64,000 nt of DNA from Theobroma cacao (Eukaryota; Streptophyta; Magnoliopsida; Malvales; Malvaceae), in NCBI RefSeq assembly GCF_000208745.1, contig NC_030858.1, positions 28,688,424 through 28,752,423 on the forward strand, in the 5' to 3' direction. Below, one piece after another: positions 11,079 to 24,700 of this stretch. The notes below the pieces were generated by a model that saw nothing but the letters and a program-made list of their open reading frames with translations, searched no databases and was not told the origin of the DNA. The position numbers were made by a program, and so were the translations under genes. How positions within the stretch are numbered: position 1 is the stretch's first letter; each line of letters begins with the position of its first letter.

Positions 11079-13187
11079 ATGTTATCATCAAATCTCAGAT
11101 TGCTGCATTTCATTTCTAAACCTCTCTTCTTATTAGACCCTTCTCTGCTTTCTTCTTCTTATTGCTCTCTTCACGCACGTTCTCTTCCTCCTCTCAAAGG
11201 AAGAAAACCACCCGCCAACGGTAACAAAACCCATGCCCTGCTTCTCAGCAACCCAGTTCTCTCAATCCTACAAATATGCAAATCCTTGCCCCAGCTGAAA
11301 CAAATCCAAGCCCAAATGACCATCAAAGGCTCAATGTCAGATTGGTTCTTTTCCAGCCGCCTTATCGCCTTTTGCGCCTTGTCGGAACACAAAAATCTTG
11401 ATCATTGCATTAAAATTTTGTACAATTTGCAAAGTCCAAATGTTTTTTCATGGAATGTTACTATTAGAGGCTGTGCAGAGAGTGAAAACCCCAAAGAAGC
11501 AATTTTTCTTTATAAGCAAATGCTTAGAAATAATGGGTTTATTAGGCCGGATAATTACACTTACCCTTCTTTGCTTAAAGTTTGTGCCTTTTTAATGTTG
11601 AAATATTTGGGATTTGAAATTCTTGATCATGTTTTGAAATTGGGTTTTGATGCAGATTTATATGTTCACAATGGGGTAATTCACTTTTTGGTTTCATGTG
11701 GTGAATTGGAGTTGGCATATAAGGTGTTTGATGAAAGTTGTGTGAGAGATTTGGTTTCTTGGAATTCTTTGATTAATGGCTATGTTAGGAGTGGGAGAGC
11801 AAACGAGGCAATAGGGGTTTATAGGAAAATGCGGGAGGAGGGAGTTGAGCTGGATGAGGTGACGATGATTGGGTTGGTTTCTTCGTGTGCACAGTTGGAA
11901 GAGTTGAAACTTGGGAGAGATTTTCATAAGTATATTGAAGAGCATGGAGTGAATTTGACAATTCCATTAGCTAATGCACTCATGGACATGTATGTTAAGT
12001 GTGGAAATCTTGAGGAAGCACAAAGGATATTTGATAACATGGAGAAGAAAACCATTGTTTCTTGTACTACAATGGTAGTTGGTTATGCTAGATTAGGGCA
12101 TTTGGATGCTGCTCGAAAGCTTTTTGATGAGATGCCCGAGAAGGATGTTGTACCATGGAATGCGATAATTGGAGGTTATGTTCAAGCCAAGTGTAGTAAG
12201 GAGGCTTTGACTTTGTTTCATGAAATGCAAGCTGGTGGTATAAAGCCTGATGAGGTGACCATGGTTTATTGTTTATCTGCATGCTCACAACTTGGAGCCC
12301 TTGATGTTGGAATTTGGATTCATCATTATATTGAAACACACAAACTTTATTTGAATGTTGCGCTGGGAACTGCTCTAGTTGACATGTATGCTAAGTGTGG
12401 GAACATCACAAGGGCTATTCGGGTTTTCCATGAGATGCCATCTAGAAATTCTTTGACTTGGACATCAATTATTGGAGGTTTAGCTCTTCATGGAAATGCA
12501 CATGATGCCCTATCTTATTTCTCAGAGATGATTGATGTTGGGTTGAGGCCAGATGAGGTCACTTTTCTTGGGGTTTTATCAGCTTGTTGTCATGGTGGTT
12601 TGGTGGAAGAGGGTCGCAAACTTTTTTCGCAAATGACATCTAAGTTTGGTCTGTCTCCTCAGCTCAAGCACTATTCGTGCATGGTGGACCTTCTTGGTAG
12701 GGCTGGGCTTTTAGATGAAGCAGAAGAGCTTATCAATGGCATGGAAATTGAGCCTGATGCTGTGCTGTGGGGAGCATTGTTCTTTGCATGTAGAATGCAT
12801 GGAAATTTTTTGATGGGAGAAAGAGCTGCTCTAAAACTTCTAGAACTGGACCCTCATGATAGTGGTATTTATGTACTGCTCGCCAATATGTATGGGGATG
12901 CAAATATGTGGGAGGAAGCAGGGAAGGTTAGGAAGATGATGAAAGAGAGAGGAGTAGGGAAGACCCCTGGTTGTAGCTCAATTGAGCTAAATGGCACTGT
13001 TTATGAGTTTATTGTTAGAGATAAGTCTCACCCTGAAACTCAACAGATATATGACTGCTTAATTCAGCTAACACGACATTTGGACTTTGTTGAATTTACT
13101 TATGGTCTTCCTAAATGTTACAATGACTTTCTCTTAGGCTTGGAACTTGAAACCCAACGATCTAATTCCATGCAAATTATTCAGTAA
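11079..13187 (+). CDS. SLO1: Mitochondrial PLS-class PPR RNA-editing factor, SLOW GROWTH 1-like
   Basis: This is an intronless 702-aa pentatricopeptide-repeat protein. I start it at the first in-frame ATG. The N-terminus (LRLLHFISKPLFLL, then Ser- and Arg-rich) looks like a mitochondrial targeting peptide. About a dozen alternating P, L and S repeats follow (NVFSWNVTIRG, DLVSWNSLINGY, DVVPWNAIIGGY and similar). The C-terminus is an E/E+ motif (GCSSIELNGTVYEF, RDKSHPETQQIYD) with no DYW deaminase domain. Stretches such as LKQIQAQM, FSWNVTIRG, SACSQLGALDVGIWIH and HGNAHDALSYF match Arabidopsis At2g22410 (SLO1) as I remember it. SLO1 is needed for C-to-U editing of mitochondrial nad4 and nad9 transcripts and so for complex I. 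Orthology is likely but untested. Lacking DYW, it would need a partner that supplies the deaminase. Confidence 0.85.
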   Translation: MLSSNLRLLHFISKPLFLLDPSLLSSSYCSLHARSLPPLKGRKPPANGNKTHALLLSNPVLSILQICKSLPQLKQIQAQMTIKGSMSDWFFSSRLIAFCALSEHKNLDHCIKILYNLQSPNVFSWNVTIRGCAESENPKEAIFLYKQMLRNNGFIRPDNYTYPSLLKVCAFLMLKYLGFEILDHVLKLGFDADLYVHNGVIHFLVSCGELELAYKVFDESCVRDLVSWNSLINGYVRSGRANEAIGVYRKMREEGVELDEVTMIGLVSSCAQLEELKLGRDFHKYIEEHGVNLTIPLANALMDMYVKCGNLEEAQRIFDNMEKKTIVSCTTMVVGYARLGHLDAARKLFDEMPEKDVVPWNAIIGGYVQAKCSKEALTLFHEMQAGGIKPDEVTMVYCLSACSQLGALDVGIWIHHYIETHKLYLNVALGTALVDMYAKCGNITRAIRVFHEMPSRNSLTWTSIIGGLALHGNAHDALSYFSEMIDVGLRPDEVTFLGVLSACCHGGLVEEGRKLFSQMTSKFGLSPQLKHYSCMVDLLGRAGLLDEAEELINGMEIEPDAVLWGALFFACRMHGNFLMGERAALKLLELDPHDSGIYVLLANMYGDANMWEEAGKVRKMMKERGVGKTPGCSSIELNGTVYEFIVRDKSHPETQQIYDCLIQLTRHLDFVEFTYGLPKCYNDFLLGLELETQRSNSMQIIQ

Positions 13188-16100
13188 AGGCCTTTACCAT
13201 ATCAAAGGTATTCCAAGTTTCTAAGTTCTATAATTGGTTGTTTCAATTGCTCTTCCTAAGGTTTTCAAGCATCAAGTGGCAGAATGCTTTCCAATCAGGC
13301 TGTATTTTGCCGTTGAGTAACTGATGGTTAGAGCATCTGTGCTTGCCTCTGAAAATGGTTAAGATTATTCAATGTTTTCAAGGTTTAATTCAAAACTGGG
13401 ATGAGACCTGGTCCCAAAATTGCAGATCTATTCACGATCTGAGCAAAATGATATGGGGTTTATTACTGTGGAGAGGGAACAGATTTGAACAAAATGATAC
13501 TCCTTATATAATGTTCTTTAGTGTCTGAACTTTCCCTGGCTCCGAGTCTTACCAGGAGATATTTCACTTGCACAGAAGTTCAGGATTTCAAACAGGTGCC
13601 ACAAATGTTCTTAATGGTAGTTTGGCATCTCTTGTGATGCTGCATTTGTTTTCTTGGTATGTATTTGTCTTGGACCGTGCTAAAAACATCAATAGCGGCT
13701 GCATGCTGTAATAGGTGGAAGAGGTAATTAGTTGACTCCTTGGATGCCTGCATGAAAACTACCAGTGGCCGGGTCTTACAGGGTTTGACCTTTGGATTTT
13801 GTGTTTCATGCAGAATTGTGAGATAATCTTAACCAATGATCCTTGTGTACTATGATGCGAAATTTTTTAAGAATTTTATTGGGACTAGTTACCGGGTCAA
13901 TAAGCACTGATAATCTTTCTTGTCATCATTGTGCTTACGGGATTCATGGCAGAGCATGCATATGAAATTATTAGAGCAATCAGGAATCAGCACTACTCGT
14001 GGTTTAATATTTCACATTTCTATTATGGCATTGAAATAGCATGTCGATCTGTTGGCGGCTCGAAGGACATGGATTTCAAGCAAAAAGGTAATAAAAGCAA
14101 TCAAAGATTGTTGATAGTATCCAGAAAAAGTGATGTATCGTAGTAGCTTTCAGACATGGCACCGAGGTGCAACCAAACGTTTTCAGTTGTGAAGGCCCTC
14201 GTCACAATTGAAGCAATTGATTGAATTCGAGAAACTTTTATTTCATTTATCAGTACACAAAATAGAAGTGTGGGTGTGGGTTAGTTGTCAATTTCAATAG
14301 GGGATGAAGGGGTTCTTTTTGTGTGCCTTAAGATTGGCTTTTGGTTGTATGTTCAAGTGTGCGAAGCACTTGCTTCTAAAAGAAATAAAAAAAGGAAAAA
14401 TCTGAGTATAGCTCAAATTACATTTCAGATGTTATGTGAAGCAATTCAGCTTTCATATTTATCAGCCAATATTTGTTTGGAAGTTGATCAGGAATTATAA
14501 AATTAACAAATTAATCACCAATACTTACATTCCTAATCGAGAAATTGTCTCTATATGCAGCTATAAAAGGTGCATATATATGTTTATTTATGTTGCACTG
14601 ATGCTAAGCTCTTCTGCATCTAATTATGTCTTGACTGCAACTTGAATGGAGATTTGCAATTCCAAACTCTGCAAATATAAGTCTCTCAGCAATGTGTGTC
14701 CCACATGTCGGTGCTGCCTGTCTATGTCTCAGGCAATGGAAAACTAAGCACTCTTGATCAAGTTTAGTTAAGGTGATATAAAATCTGACCCATGTTGTTG
14801 GGAGTTGAGACAGATTTCCTTTTCTAGGTGCCCTTATTGGTGTAGACTTATACTCCAGCTTTGTTGACCATATGTATCTTCCTTTTTTTCTTTTTATCTG
14901 GTGTATAGTAAGGATACATATGAAACACATTTGTGGATCATTGTAGGAATTGACAGATTGCAGCCCATCAATGGCACATAGTTTATCTTGGTTTTGATTG
15001 AGAAAGCCAAAGTTTATTCTTGAGCTGATGCATAAAGCGTGTTTATATGACTAGGCCTCCGTAAAGAAGCCAGAGTTGAGGGATGCTTTTATTTCTTCAC
15101 AGGAAAGATGACATCGGCTTGCATCCTCATGGTATTTGAGACAACATCAATTTTCGGCTACCAGCCGAGCCAGGATTGATACTAACTGGCATCGTCATGG
15201 TCTTTGAGGACAACCTCAAGTTACTGCTAGCAGCAGAGGCAGAATTGGTTACTAACTGGGCATTTTATGATTTGAACAGAAAAACAAAATAAACATTTCG
15301 AGTTTGACATCTTGAGGAATGGAAGCACATGTTTTCATGAGTTTGGTTTTACTGTTGGAGCTTCTTTTTGGTTTACTTCGATGAATTTTGAATGACAAGT
15401 GTACAGACAAAAAGAATGTAGGAATATAATGATTCGTCCTTGCTTGCACGCTAGGTTTTGTTGGGTTTCACTCTCTCTCACTTATAATTCATGTATGCTT
15501 CTTTGCCATCTTTCTCTCTCTCCCACATGCCTTACAGCCTTTGCTCTTTTCATCAGGGCAGTGATTGCATCAGCCTAATTGGCTTTGGTAGATTGTGTTC
15601 TGAGTCACCTGTGATGCATGCAGCACACAACTTTTTTTGTGGGTCTGCCTGCTTTGTCATACTCATATGGATGAACCAGGAAAGCAAATCTCTTGTTTTT
15701 ATTGGTTATATTCAATTTGTATAGAGCCTCACAAATTGAGCACCATTTCTTACTTTGGTGACCAAACTCAAGTAGTCTTTTTTGGTTTATAAATGATGCC
15801 TGCAAGGAGCGAACATTTATCCACAAATGTTGAAACCCATTTTGAGGATATCTTGGTCTAGCAGACTTGCCCAAAACAATCTAAATAGCACAATTTTGAC
15901 AATTTTGGATTGGCATAAATACTTTCGTTAAACTCATCTTTCATCTGAGCATTAAGAAATGTGAAGAACTTAGGCAAGTTTCCTTTTTTTTAAGATGGAG
16001 AGAATAAAACTAATGTGAAGTTGTTGGGTAGATGATAAAACATGTCCTCCTCTTTTGCACCACATGGTAGGGAACCTAATAATAAACTAACCAGGGCCTT

Positions 16101-17000
16101 GCATGTCTTAGGAATGATATTCCTTGCTGCAAATCTTGATTCACAAGTCTGGGGTTGAATTCATTTTTGCAGGCCAACAACAAATGTAGGGGTCCCATTG
16201 AAGTAAATTCCAAAAAGTCTTGGATGATTATATTCTTTTTATGGTGTTTTCTTTTTGTTTTTAATACTAAAGATTAGGTGCTTAAGAATTTTTGAGATTA
16301 TATGCTTCAACAATCTTCTTTTCCATCTTGATTCACAAACATTATGTAACATATTTACTTGCATTTGTTTTTACTGGTATTCCAAGTCCATTGCAACCAA
16401 TGGATTAAGAAAAGAACAAAATCAATAGCCATAAACACATGTTTATCCATTTGAGGTTACAATTCACAGCTAAGCCAAATACCCGAAAGAAAGACTGTGT
16501 TGTATTATAGGTTGATTCCTAACTAACCTCAACTGACACCAACATCCTGAAGAGAGCATCAGATGGTTTTGGTGACCTCTCTTTTCCAACCAAATCACAT
16601 GCTTCATTTTCTGCTCACAAGCCAACCACTAACTAGGAACCCCCTCCTCCCTTCACAACAGTCCCTAGGATCTGGCTGGGTCCATGGTTCAATTTTGGTG
16701 AGCCTAACTTTAAAAAATCAAAGTCATTTTTTGATTGTTGTTGCGTTCACCTGGAAAAAGATGAAAGCCTGGAATTGGCAAATGAACCAAAAAGCAACAA
16801 GTCCAGATCTGCCTGTTAGACAAAATTATCAGGTAGTTTTCACCAAATTGGATAGCGTTTAGCTTTATCTAAAAAGAGAGGCTTCAATCCGTGAATACCA
16901 AAAAAAGGTTTGGTGTACTTCAATACGTTTAGGATTTGATTCCATCCTATTGGGTTCCTGTGGAAAGTGACAGCACATTTTGTGCGTTTTAACATGGGAT
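13188..17000. other. Intergenic region with no supported gene
   Basis: 3.8 kb of mixed composition. The first few hundred bases are SLO1 3' UTR. Short open frames occur on both strands, but none is longer than 110 codons, shows codon bias or resembles a known protein. A diverged tandem duplication lies at 15121-15258. The rest has no repeat ends that I can define. Confidence 0.4.
15121..15258 (+). repeat. Diverged tandem duplication, two units of about 68 bp
   Basis: Both units begin GCATC(C/G)TCATGGT(A/C)TTTGAG and end in ACTAACTGG, with a diverged middle. The second unit starts at 15189. No coding role is visible. Confidence 0.6.
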
Positions 17001-17019
17001 CAAATACTGCCAAGTAAGA

Positions 17020-17480
17020 GAGGGCGCGGGTTGGTTTCGATTGAGGTAACTGATCGCAACCGTTGATTATTTTTAATTGATGATTATAATTGATTGATTT
17101 CATTGGTCGATCCACTCGGTTATTGGAAGGATCCTCTCTCCTCTGAACCGATTGATAAATCGATAAATATATATATTTTGAGATAAAAATTATTTTATTT
17201 TTTATTAATCTCTTTTTAAACTAACAGTAATCAAATTTCTCTTTTATTCTCCTCTCAACAAAAACCTTAAATTTTCATTCCTCTCTCATACTAAACTCAA
17301 ATCTCTCTTTTATTCTCCAATTAGTGCTTCATCATCACTCCAAAACCGATCAAACTAAAACCGATTAAAATCGATCAAAATTGATTTTTTACACGATTCA
17401 GTTCGAACGATTTAAAAGGTTATTTTTTTAATTGATTTAAAAAAAATTAAAAAAATCGAGCTGTACTCTCATTTACTATC
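17020..17480. repeat. Low-complexity repeat block rich in CGATT/AATCG words
   Basis: The block repeats words such as AACCGATTGATAAATCGAT, CCGATCAAAC and AAAATCGATCAAAATTGATT, the kind of degenerate subterminal repeat seen in plant hAT-like MITEs. I could not match the two ends as inverted repeats or find a target duplication. A short (AAT)n run follows at about 17527-17546. Confidence 0.25.
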
Positions 17481-17489
17481 GAGTGTCAC

Positions 17490-18000
17490 TACACAAAATG
17501 TCTATTTCTTGATTTTAGAATAAGTTTAATAATAATAATAATAATAGGATTTACATTTATGCTAAATTAAGCTTTAAAAGTTGTTAAATAGACAAGAAAA
17601 GTAAACTAAATATTTAATTTACTCCTCGGGGGAAAATCCAAGGGCAAGTAGAGGCATTAAATTACCTTATCTGATACCGCGAGACACGCTATCATTTCCC
17701 CTCTAACGGAGTTCGCGTGTTCCTGAAACTACTGCATAAAGGCGCCATAAAAACGACTCACTAATTGCTAAATCAAAATTTAATTCCCCATTTTAAAAAA
17801 AAAATTTATTTTAAATTTTTTAAAAAATAGTTTATTTTGGAAAATTGATAAGTTCCTTTTTCTCATTATTTTTATTTTTATTTTTATAAAATTTAAATTC
17901 GAAATAAGATTCAAAATTTCAATTAAATTATGGATTAATAGAATAATAAAATAATTGGATTCGGCAGGCCTAGTAGTGTAGTTATTTGTTTAAAAGCGAA
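17490..18000. other. Upstream region of the BIG BROTHER-like gene
   Basis: AT-rich, with an (AAT)n run and no open frame. The pyrimidine-rich sequence after 18000 looks like the start of the transcribed leader. No TATA box could be singled out. Confidence 0.35.
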
Positions 18001-18314
18001 GGTGACTGTCGGCTCTTTAATCTCCCCTTTATTTCGCAAAGAATCTCTTCTCTCTTTCTTTACTTTTCTTTTTTATTTTCCTTTTAATAATTATTATTTT
18101 TATTATTTCCATCTGCGGTATATATTTCACTCTCTTCTTTATCACTCTCTTGATCCCCTCGATACATTTCTCACCCTCTCATTTTTCGGCTTTCCCGAGA
18201 AAATCTCGCATTTTCTCACCTGGAGATCCGAAGATCATCTAATGAGGTAGTTTAGTATTTCTCTCTCTCATTTTCCTGTTTGGTTGCTGAGAAAATTCTG
18301 GATGAAACGTGCTG

Positions 18315-18752
18315 GTAAGTAAGCTTATCAGTGGATTACTCATTGATCGGCTCAAACTAAGCTTAACGTTAATTTTCTTCTCTATTCTTCCTCATTTTCC
18401 TGCATTTTCTCGGTAACCAAACGGAAAAAATCAATCAATATGTTTTACACATTGTCATTTACTTGAAAATTTGCTAACACGTAACACGTTTTGTTGCAGT
18501 AACCCAATCTCATTGTTTCAGTTAACTTGTTCTTCTAAAGATATATAATTTAATTTTTTTTAATCTTTCTTTATCATATTTTTGTAGGAATCTTCCTTGA
18601 ATGCCTGAATACTAAAATACGTAGCGGTTGGTGAAAATTTTGAGGAGATCAGGTTTACATTTGGGTTTCTTCTTTAATGATTTGTTTCAATTTCTCGTTG
18701 CAAATTCTGAAATGTAAAATGTAATGGCTTGTGGTGTTTTTGGTGTTTGTAG
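18315..18752 (+). other. Candidate 5'-UTR intron(s) of the BIG BROTHER-like gene
   Basis: A full consensus donor GTAAGT begins at 18315 and an acceptor TTTGTAG ends at 18752, 19 nt before the ATG at 18772. An acceptor TTTTTGTAG at about 18587 and a donor CAG/GTTTAC near 18652 could frame an extra leader exon of about 65 nt, which would allow alternative splicing. Confidence 0.45.
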
Positions 18753-18771
18753 ATTAGTCGGATTTTTGGAA

Positions 18772-21700
18772 ATGAGCTGGAACCCACATATGGAGGTTCA
18801 ATACATTAACAGTAGCTACCCTTATAATAGTGCTGGCAGCTTTATGGAATATTTCGAAGGTCTTACTTATCAACATGTCAATTTCATTTTTGACGGTGCT
18901 TCCCATGTTCAGGTACCATTTGTTTTCAAAATTATTGTTTTCTAATGTACTGAAATAATTTCCTTTGATGTCTATATGTGTTTAAGAATAATCAGATGAA
19001 AAATATGCTGATTTTAGAGGTGAGTTGATTGAGTTGATCCATTGGTTCATTGAGATATCTGCTTCACGAAGCTTGAAAGAATGTGTCTCTGGGTGTCTTT
19101 GAAGTCGTTGAATGTATAATATCTCGTATTCTATTTTTGTGTATTAGATGTTTTGTTGTAAATGAGTTGCTGCTATTGATCACAGCATAAATGGATTTTC
19201 TGTTTGCAGGAGAGTGTGTATCCATCAATGACTTCAAGCTTTTACAAGTTTGGATTATCTGATTCTGGCAATATTTCATATTATGATCATGGTCATAATT
19301 ACGAGGTGAATAACCATGAACTATGTGTTGATGAATATAGAAGGGCATCAGAGAATTCCTCATCAATGAGTAATGAACAGACTGCAGCAATGAATATGGA
19401 ATGGGAAGGAAATGTAAATACAATGTCACGTGAAAACCCAGTAGATTGTAAGTTTTCACTTCTGCTTTGGTCTTTAGTTTCAAATCTGTGTTTAACGTAA
19501 CGCTAAGCAGGTTTATAGTGATGTCTATATTATAACATGTTGAAAGTTAAAATTAGGCCAAAGATTATGTCAATGATATCTTTCAACATTGTTTAGCTGT
19601 CAAAATACCCTTAATGCATCACTTATATCCAGCCCGTTCCATCTCAAGATTGCTTTTGCTAACTAGTATTGGATACTATGATGATTTAAAATATTCCCCT
19701 GGTTTTTAAGTTTCTACAATAATCAATGGCAAATTGTTTTGCAAGTTTATGCTTTTTTGTAATTTTTATGATTGGGTGCTATGGTTTCTAACAATCAAGT
19801 TGTTGACTCCCGGTATATTACTCAGCATCCCTAACTTTAAACCAAAAATGATTGAAGATAAAATCAAGGATTTCAATGACCTTCTTGATTGTTTGTGTTT
19901 GTATTTCCTTTGATCCCAATTAAAGCCCCAGTCTAGCAAATTTTCAAAGCTATCCAAAGTGTTTCTCCTTGCTGATAGGTTTTGGCATTTTGAAAATATT
20001 GGTCATAGGTAGAGTTGGCTGTGTTTTACTTTTGAGGTGTCATTTACTCATGTTTTTTTTCATCATGAAGTTCAATCAAGTCCGTATCACTACATGACCA
20101 GACCTGGACCTGGTGATACAATAGTAACTGAGATTTCTCAATTGCAATAAGCTATTAGTTTTCTGCTTTCTCCTTTTCTTTGCCCCCAATGTTGCTTCAG
20201 GATCCTTCTTTAAGATATTTTCATGGTTTTAAAACCATGTGTCAACACTCACATGATGTGTAGTTTTCCTACCTGGAGGAGTCAGTGGGTTCAGCTGGGC
20301 AACTTCTGAGCTTGTATATTTTTAGTTTAGCCATGTTAGAAGTTTTGCAATACAACGCTGGCCCTGATCCTGACCATCACATCTTATATCAGAGTGATTC
20401 TCAACTATGTTTCTACATTTTCTTGTGCTTATTCCTTCTGTATCTTCTTCTGGCTCTGAACTACTGAAACACCAATACCACCACTAGAAGACCATCGGCA
20501 TTGAGATCTGAGACCCAACATGACCAAACTAAGATGCCAATATGACCAGAAGACTATCAGCACTATAATGGTGCTGCCTCCAGATGACATCATCACTAAG
20601 GTGCCAGTAGCACTGGGAACCCATCAATAAGGCCAGGTTCACCACCACTACTTTGCCACACATAGCAACACTGATCTTGAATTGTATCAGCTGTAGAAAA
20701 ATTGAGATTGATTGAATTGAACTTCTCAGGCTTCATTGAATTGAAATTTGACCTTGTTTACCAAAGCTTGAATTTTTGAATTTTGAGCTTTTGTTGCAAG
20801 CTCAGTACAAATGCCTAAGTTTGGTATGGCTTGGCTTGTATGGCACCCTAGCTAACTTAGGTGGGCTTCAACAGAAACAACAGCTACTCATAAATATGCT
20901 CTTCTGTGCATGTCTTTTAGTATAAGGTACATATATGTTAAAGAAATTGACCAAGGTGAATTTGTTGCACTTGAATCAGTTGGTATGATTTGTTAAAAAT
21001 AGAAGTTGGTTTGGTGGGGCTTTATTAATTTAAACTTTATATATTTATTTAAATTAATCACATATTTACACTATCATTTGGTTGGATGGCACCCTATTCT
21101 TATAACAATATTTATCCAGGACTTTTTGAAAAATTTTCCTCATTTCGATGTTTTCTTTAACTTTGTAGGTCCACGAAGACAGCATAATGGTCTTGATTAC
21201 CAGGTATCTCTCTCTCCACTTATTTTCTTTGTTGAACACGTGCACAATTCATACACACTCATGTGCGCACTTCATGGTTCATCCCCATACATGTCAGTAG
21301 ATTATGTGTATCAGCATCAAATATTGATGACTTGAAATTTCTAAGTTATTATGCTTCTACTTGTTGAAGAGTGTTTGTGCTTTTCCAAGAATAAATACTT
21401 GTGGAGTTAAGAGTCTTAAATCCTAGTGTTATTCAGTTTCATGGGTCAAAAGATTAAATATTGCAAAACGTTGTTAAACCATACAGGTCGTTTGGCAAGA
21501 CAGTGTTGATCCTGACAACATGACTTATGAGGTTAGAGCAAAAATCTCCTAATTCTTTTTTTCTTGCTTATAAGTTACATCATTTCTTTAGTTTTCCTCG
21601 TTAGCATTTCAATTAATTCTTATTGTTCATTTGGTGCAAATATGAATTTGATAAAAAGAAGAAAAACATGATGAAGTTATTGGCCCAAAGTTTGTCAAGA

Positions 21701-24700
21701 TGCATTTGAAGATTATAACCTTGTGCAGGACCTATGGAAAAGTTGTCTGTTAGAAATGCTATTTTATTTTATGTTTATTAAAAAAAACATTTTCTGGTTA
21801 ATGCAAGCTATAGATAACTTGACTTATAAGATATGAGATAGATTTATTGTAAATGCTAAATTAACTGTGTTAATAATGCTTCTTACTAAGATAGGCTCTG
21901 AAGAAGTAGTTGATTAGGCTTGAAAGAATTAGGTCTTAAGGTCTTGGAAAGAAAGTTTGTGAATTGACTGCTATGTTATTAAGACAGCAGCAAACAGGAT
22001 GGAGTCAGAACTCATCTACCTGTTTAAGTTGTTTGGGTTGTTAGAGGACTTGTGTAAGGCTGTATATATTTTGGGGTTTAGAATATATATCAATTTTTTT
22101 GAGGTGTGGGGAAGAGTGAGGGTGCTAACGTATTTTGAAAAATATGCTTAAAAGTAAGAGTGAATAAAAGTATGGCATGAAGCATGTGGGCCACTGCCCT
22201 CCACCCCCAGATTATAAAAAAAAAAAGAAAAAAATAACAAAGAGAAAATGGGAGTGGTTATTATTGGCTCTACCCTGCAGAAAATGAATAAGCCAGGTGC
22301 AGAAGATTAAGGGAAGAAAGAAAGAAAGAGCATCATACATTCATGCCTTAACCACTAACTTACATTCATTTGGCTTGTAAGGACTTTGACTGCTGAGGAG
22401 AAAACTACCTAATAAAACTTGTGCGCCAAGAAGCTAGACCGAAAGTCATAAAATCTAACTCCTACAGTACCCTTAAGCTGACTAGATGTTTCCAGAGCAG
22501 AAGAATTAAAGAAATTACCTTCTGTTAAAATCATCTCTTTAAAAAAATATAAATTCTAATTTGCTAAAGCTAAAGAGTTACACAATTGATAGTAGGATTT
22601 AGGGGCACGATCAGGATCACAAATAGAATGTGCTGACTTTGTTTTGACCAGCCAGAAACTATCAATGGGCAACCCTGATAGGTTATCCAAATATGCAGCA
22701 TAATAAGTCTATAATATCGTTTAGCTAAGAGTTTTATTAGAAACTTCCAAACATGTTAAGAGCAGATATATTAAGAAAGATTGGGAGACTCGCTTTTGGT
22801 TGAGGATATGTGTTGAGGTACATAATGGCTATTGCTTTTGAATACTTCTAAAATCTGATAGATGCAGTGTCTTCAAATGTGAACAGTTGACATTGTTTTA
22901 TGCAAGATATACAATGAACCCTCTTAATTTAACCTTGAGATAAAAAATTCTAATCTCTTGCAACCATTTCAGTCGATAAAAAAAAAAGATCAACCAACAC
23001 ATTGATTTGAACTGAACTCAACTGCAGAACTGTTGTTATATGTTAAGTGCATCTTTTTCCCTGATTAACTCTTCTGAAATAACTGGAAAAGGATTTTATA
23101 ACTGTGCTCTCAGTAGATTACTGGTAACTATTCTATGGTAACTTAAATTAGAAAAAGAAAAAGAACTAATTAGTATATAATTATTGGTATTTATGAAAAT
23201 TAGCCAGATATAAAGTAGTAAAATCACTAAACCATCCTTGAAGTTTGAATAAATCTTGTAGAAATGGAATACTGTCTGCTCATGTTCTTAAGTTATCTAG
23301 TCTAGTGTTATTTTAATAGACACTTTTTTTTTCTAGTTATGCCTGACTCACTGTGCTTCTGAGCAAAGAACTTTCTTCCCTCCAAAGGGCATATTTTTGA
23401 TCCTTAGAACTCTAATTTTATTGGCATTATTTCAAAGTGCAGCTAGAAATACTGCATTAGTTGTCTTGGAAATCATGTAGGCAACATGCTGCATTATTTT
23501 GATTGTGCTCACTTAGAGACAGCTAAGGAAGCTGTCAGCAACTAGGTTATGGCACGGTATTCTAGCTGAAATTGTTGCTCAATTTTAATGTTTTTAAAAT
23601 ACTATAGTTGAATCCTTGTTTCTTTTACGGTCTGCGGCAGCAAACATCCTTGCAAGAAGATTCCCATTGGTTTTAATGAAAACAACAAGTTCTATTGAAT
23701 AAAATTCTATTCAGTCATATTCATACATTTCCCAGAAATTTTGGATTGTCTATCGATGAAAATTTTTTGTATTTCCTTTGTTTTATTTTTGATTAATCAT
23801 TCCTGACTATATTTTATCTCTGTAGGAATTACTTGAACTAGGGGAGACTGTTGGAACTCAAAGTCGAGGTCTATCCCAAGAACTTATTTCTTTGCTCCCA
23901 GTTTCAAAATACAAGTGCAGCTTATTCTCAAGGAAGAAATCAAGGAATGAAAGGTACAATGTGTGCTTCTTCACTTTGTCTCTGTTAAATTTGATTTGCT
24001 TTACCCACTGCTGGTTATGTTCTTCAATATAAAAGTCTGTTAAATTTGATTTGCTTTACACATTGCTGGGTATGTTCTTCAACAGATTTTAAATTGAAAT
24101 ACACAACCCTAGCTCTTCTTTGTGGTGTTGTTGATGTAGAATTTTGCTGGGCTTGTAAGGTCTTGTTTACATTTGTTATGAATCTATCTGGATTTAAGAT
24201 TTGTCCTAGGTTTCTGTGAACCAACTCACTCTGCTAATTTTTTTGGTCATATAATTTTTGTTTGTTCTTGTTAAAAGGCTTCATACTGAACCTGTTGATT
24301 TATTAGCAGTTATTTTTTAAGCAGAACACTAAGAGATGCTTGAAAATGGTTGGGTGATTATAATAGGGTGATTTATCTAACTGGAGGAAATGCTTTGAGA
24401 GTGTCTGTAAGTGTATTTGCTTTCAAGGCTAAGTATCAAAATCAATCTAAGCTCTCAGTTGAAAGAAAGGTAAAAGACTGAACACTACTTAGATTAATAT
24501 GTGTTCTATTAATGGGTAAGACCATCTAGGATACTTCTAAGACATTCAGATCAGCAACTTCATTGGGCGGATTTGATGTTTGAGTTGCATCTCTTGAAGA
24601 CAGCCTCTAATGCCACTGTATAGAAACCTAGTATTATCAGGATGTGTGGGTAGGTTAACTACATAACATGTAATCTACTGGCCATTGGGATTTTAGTTCT

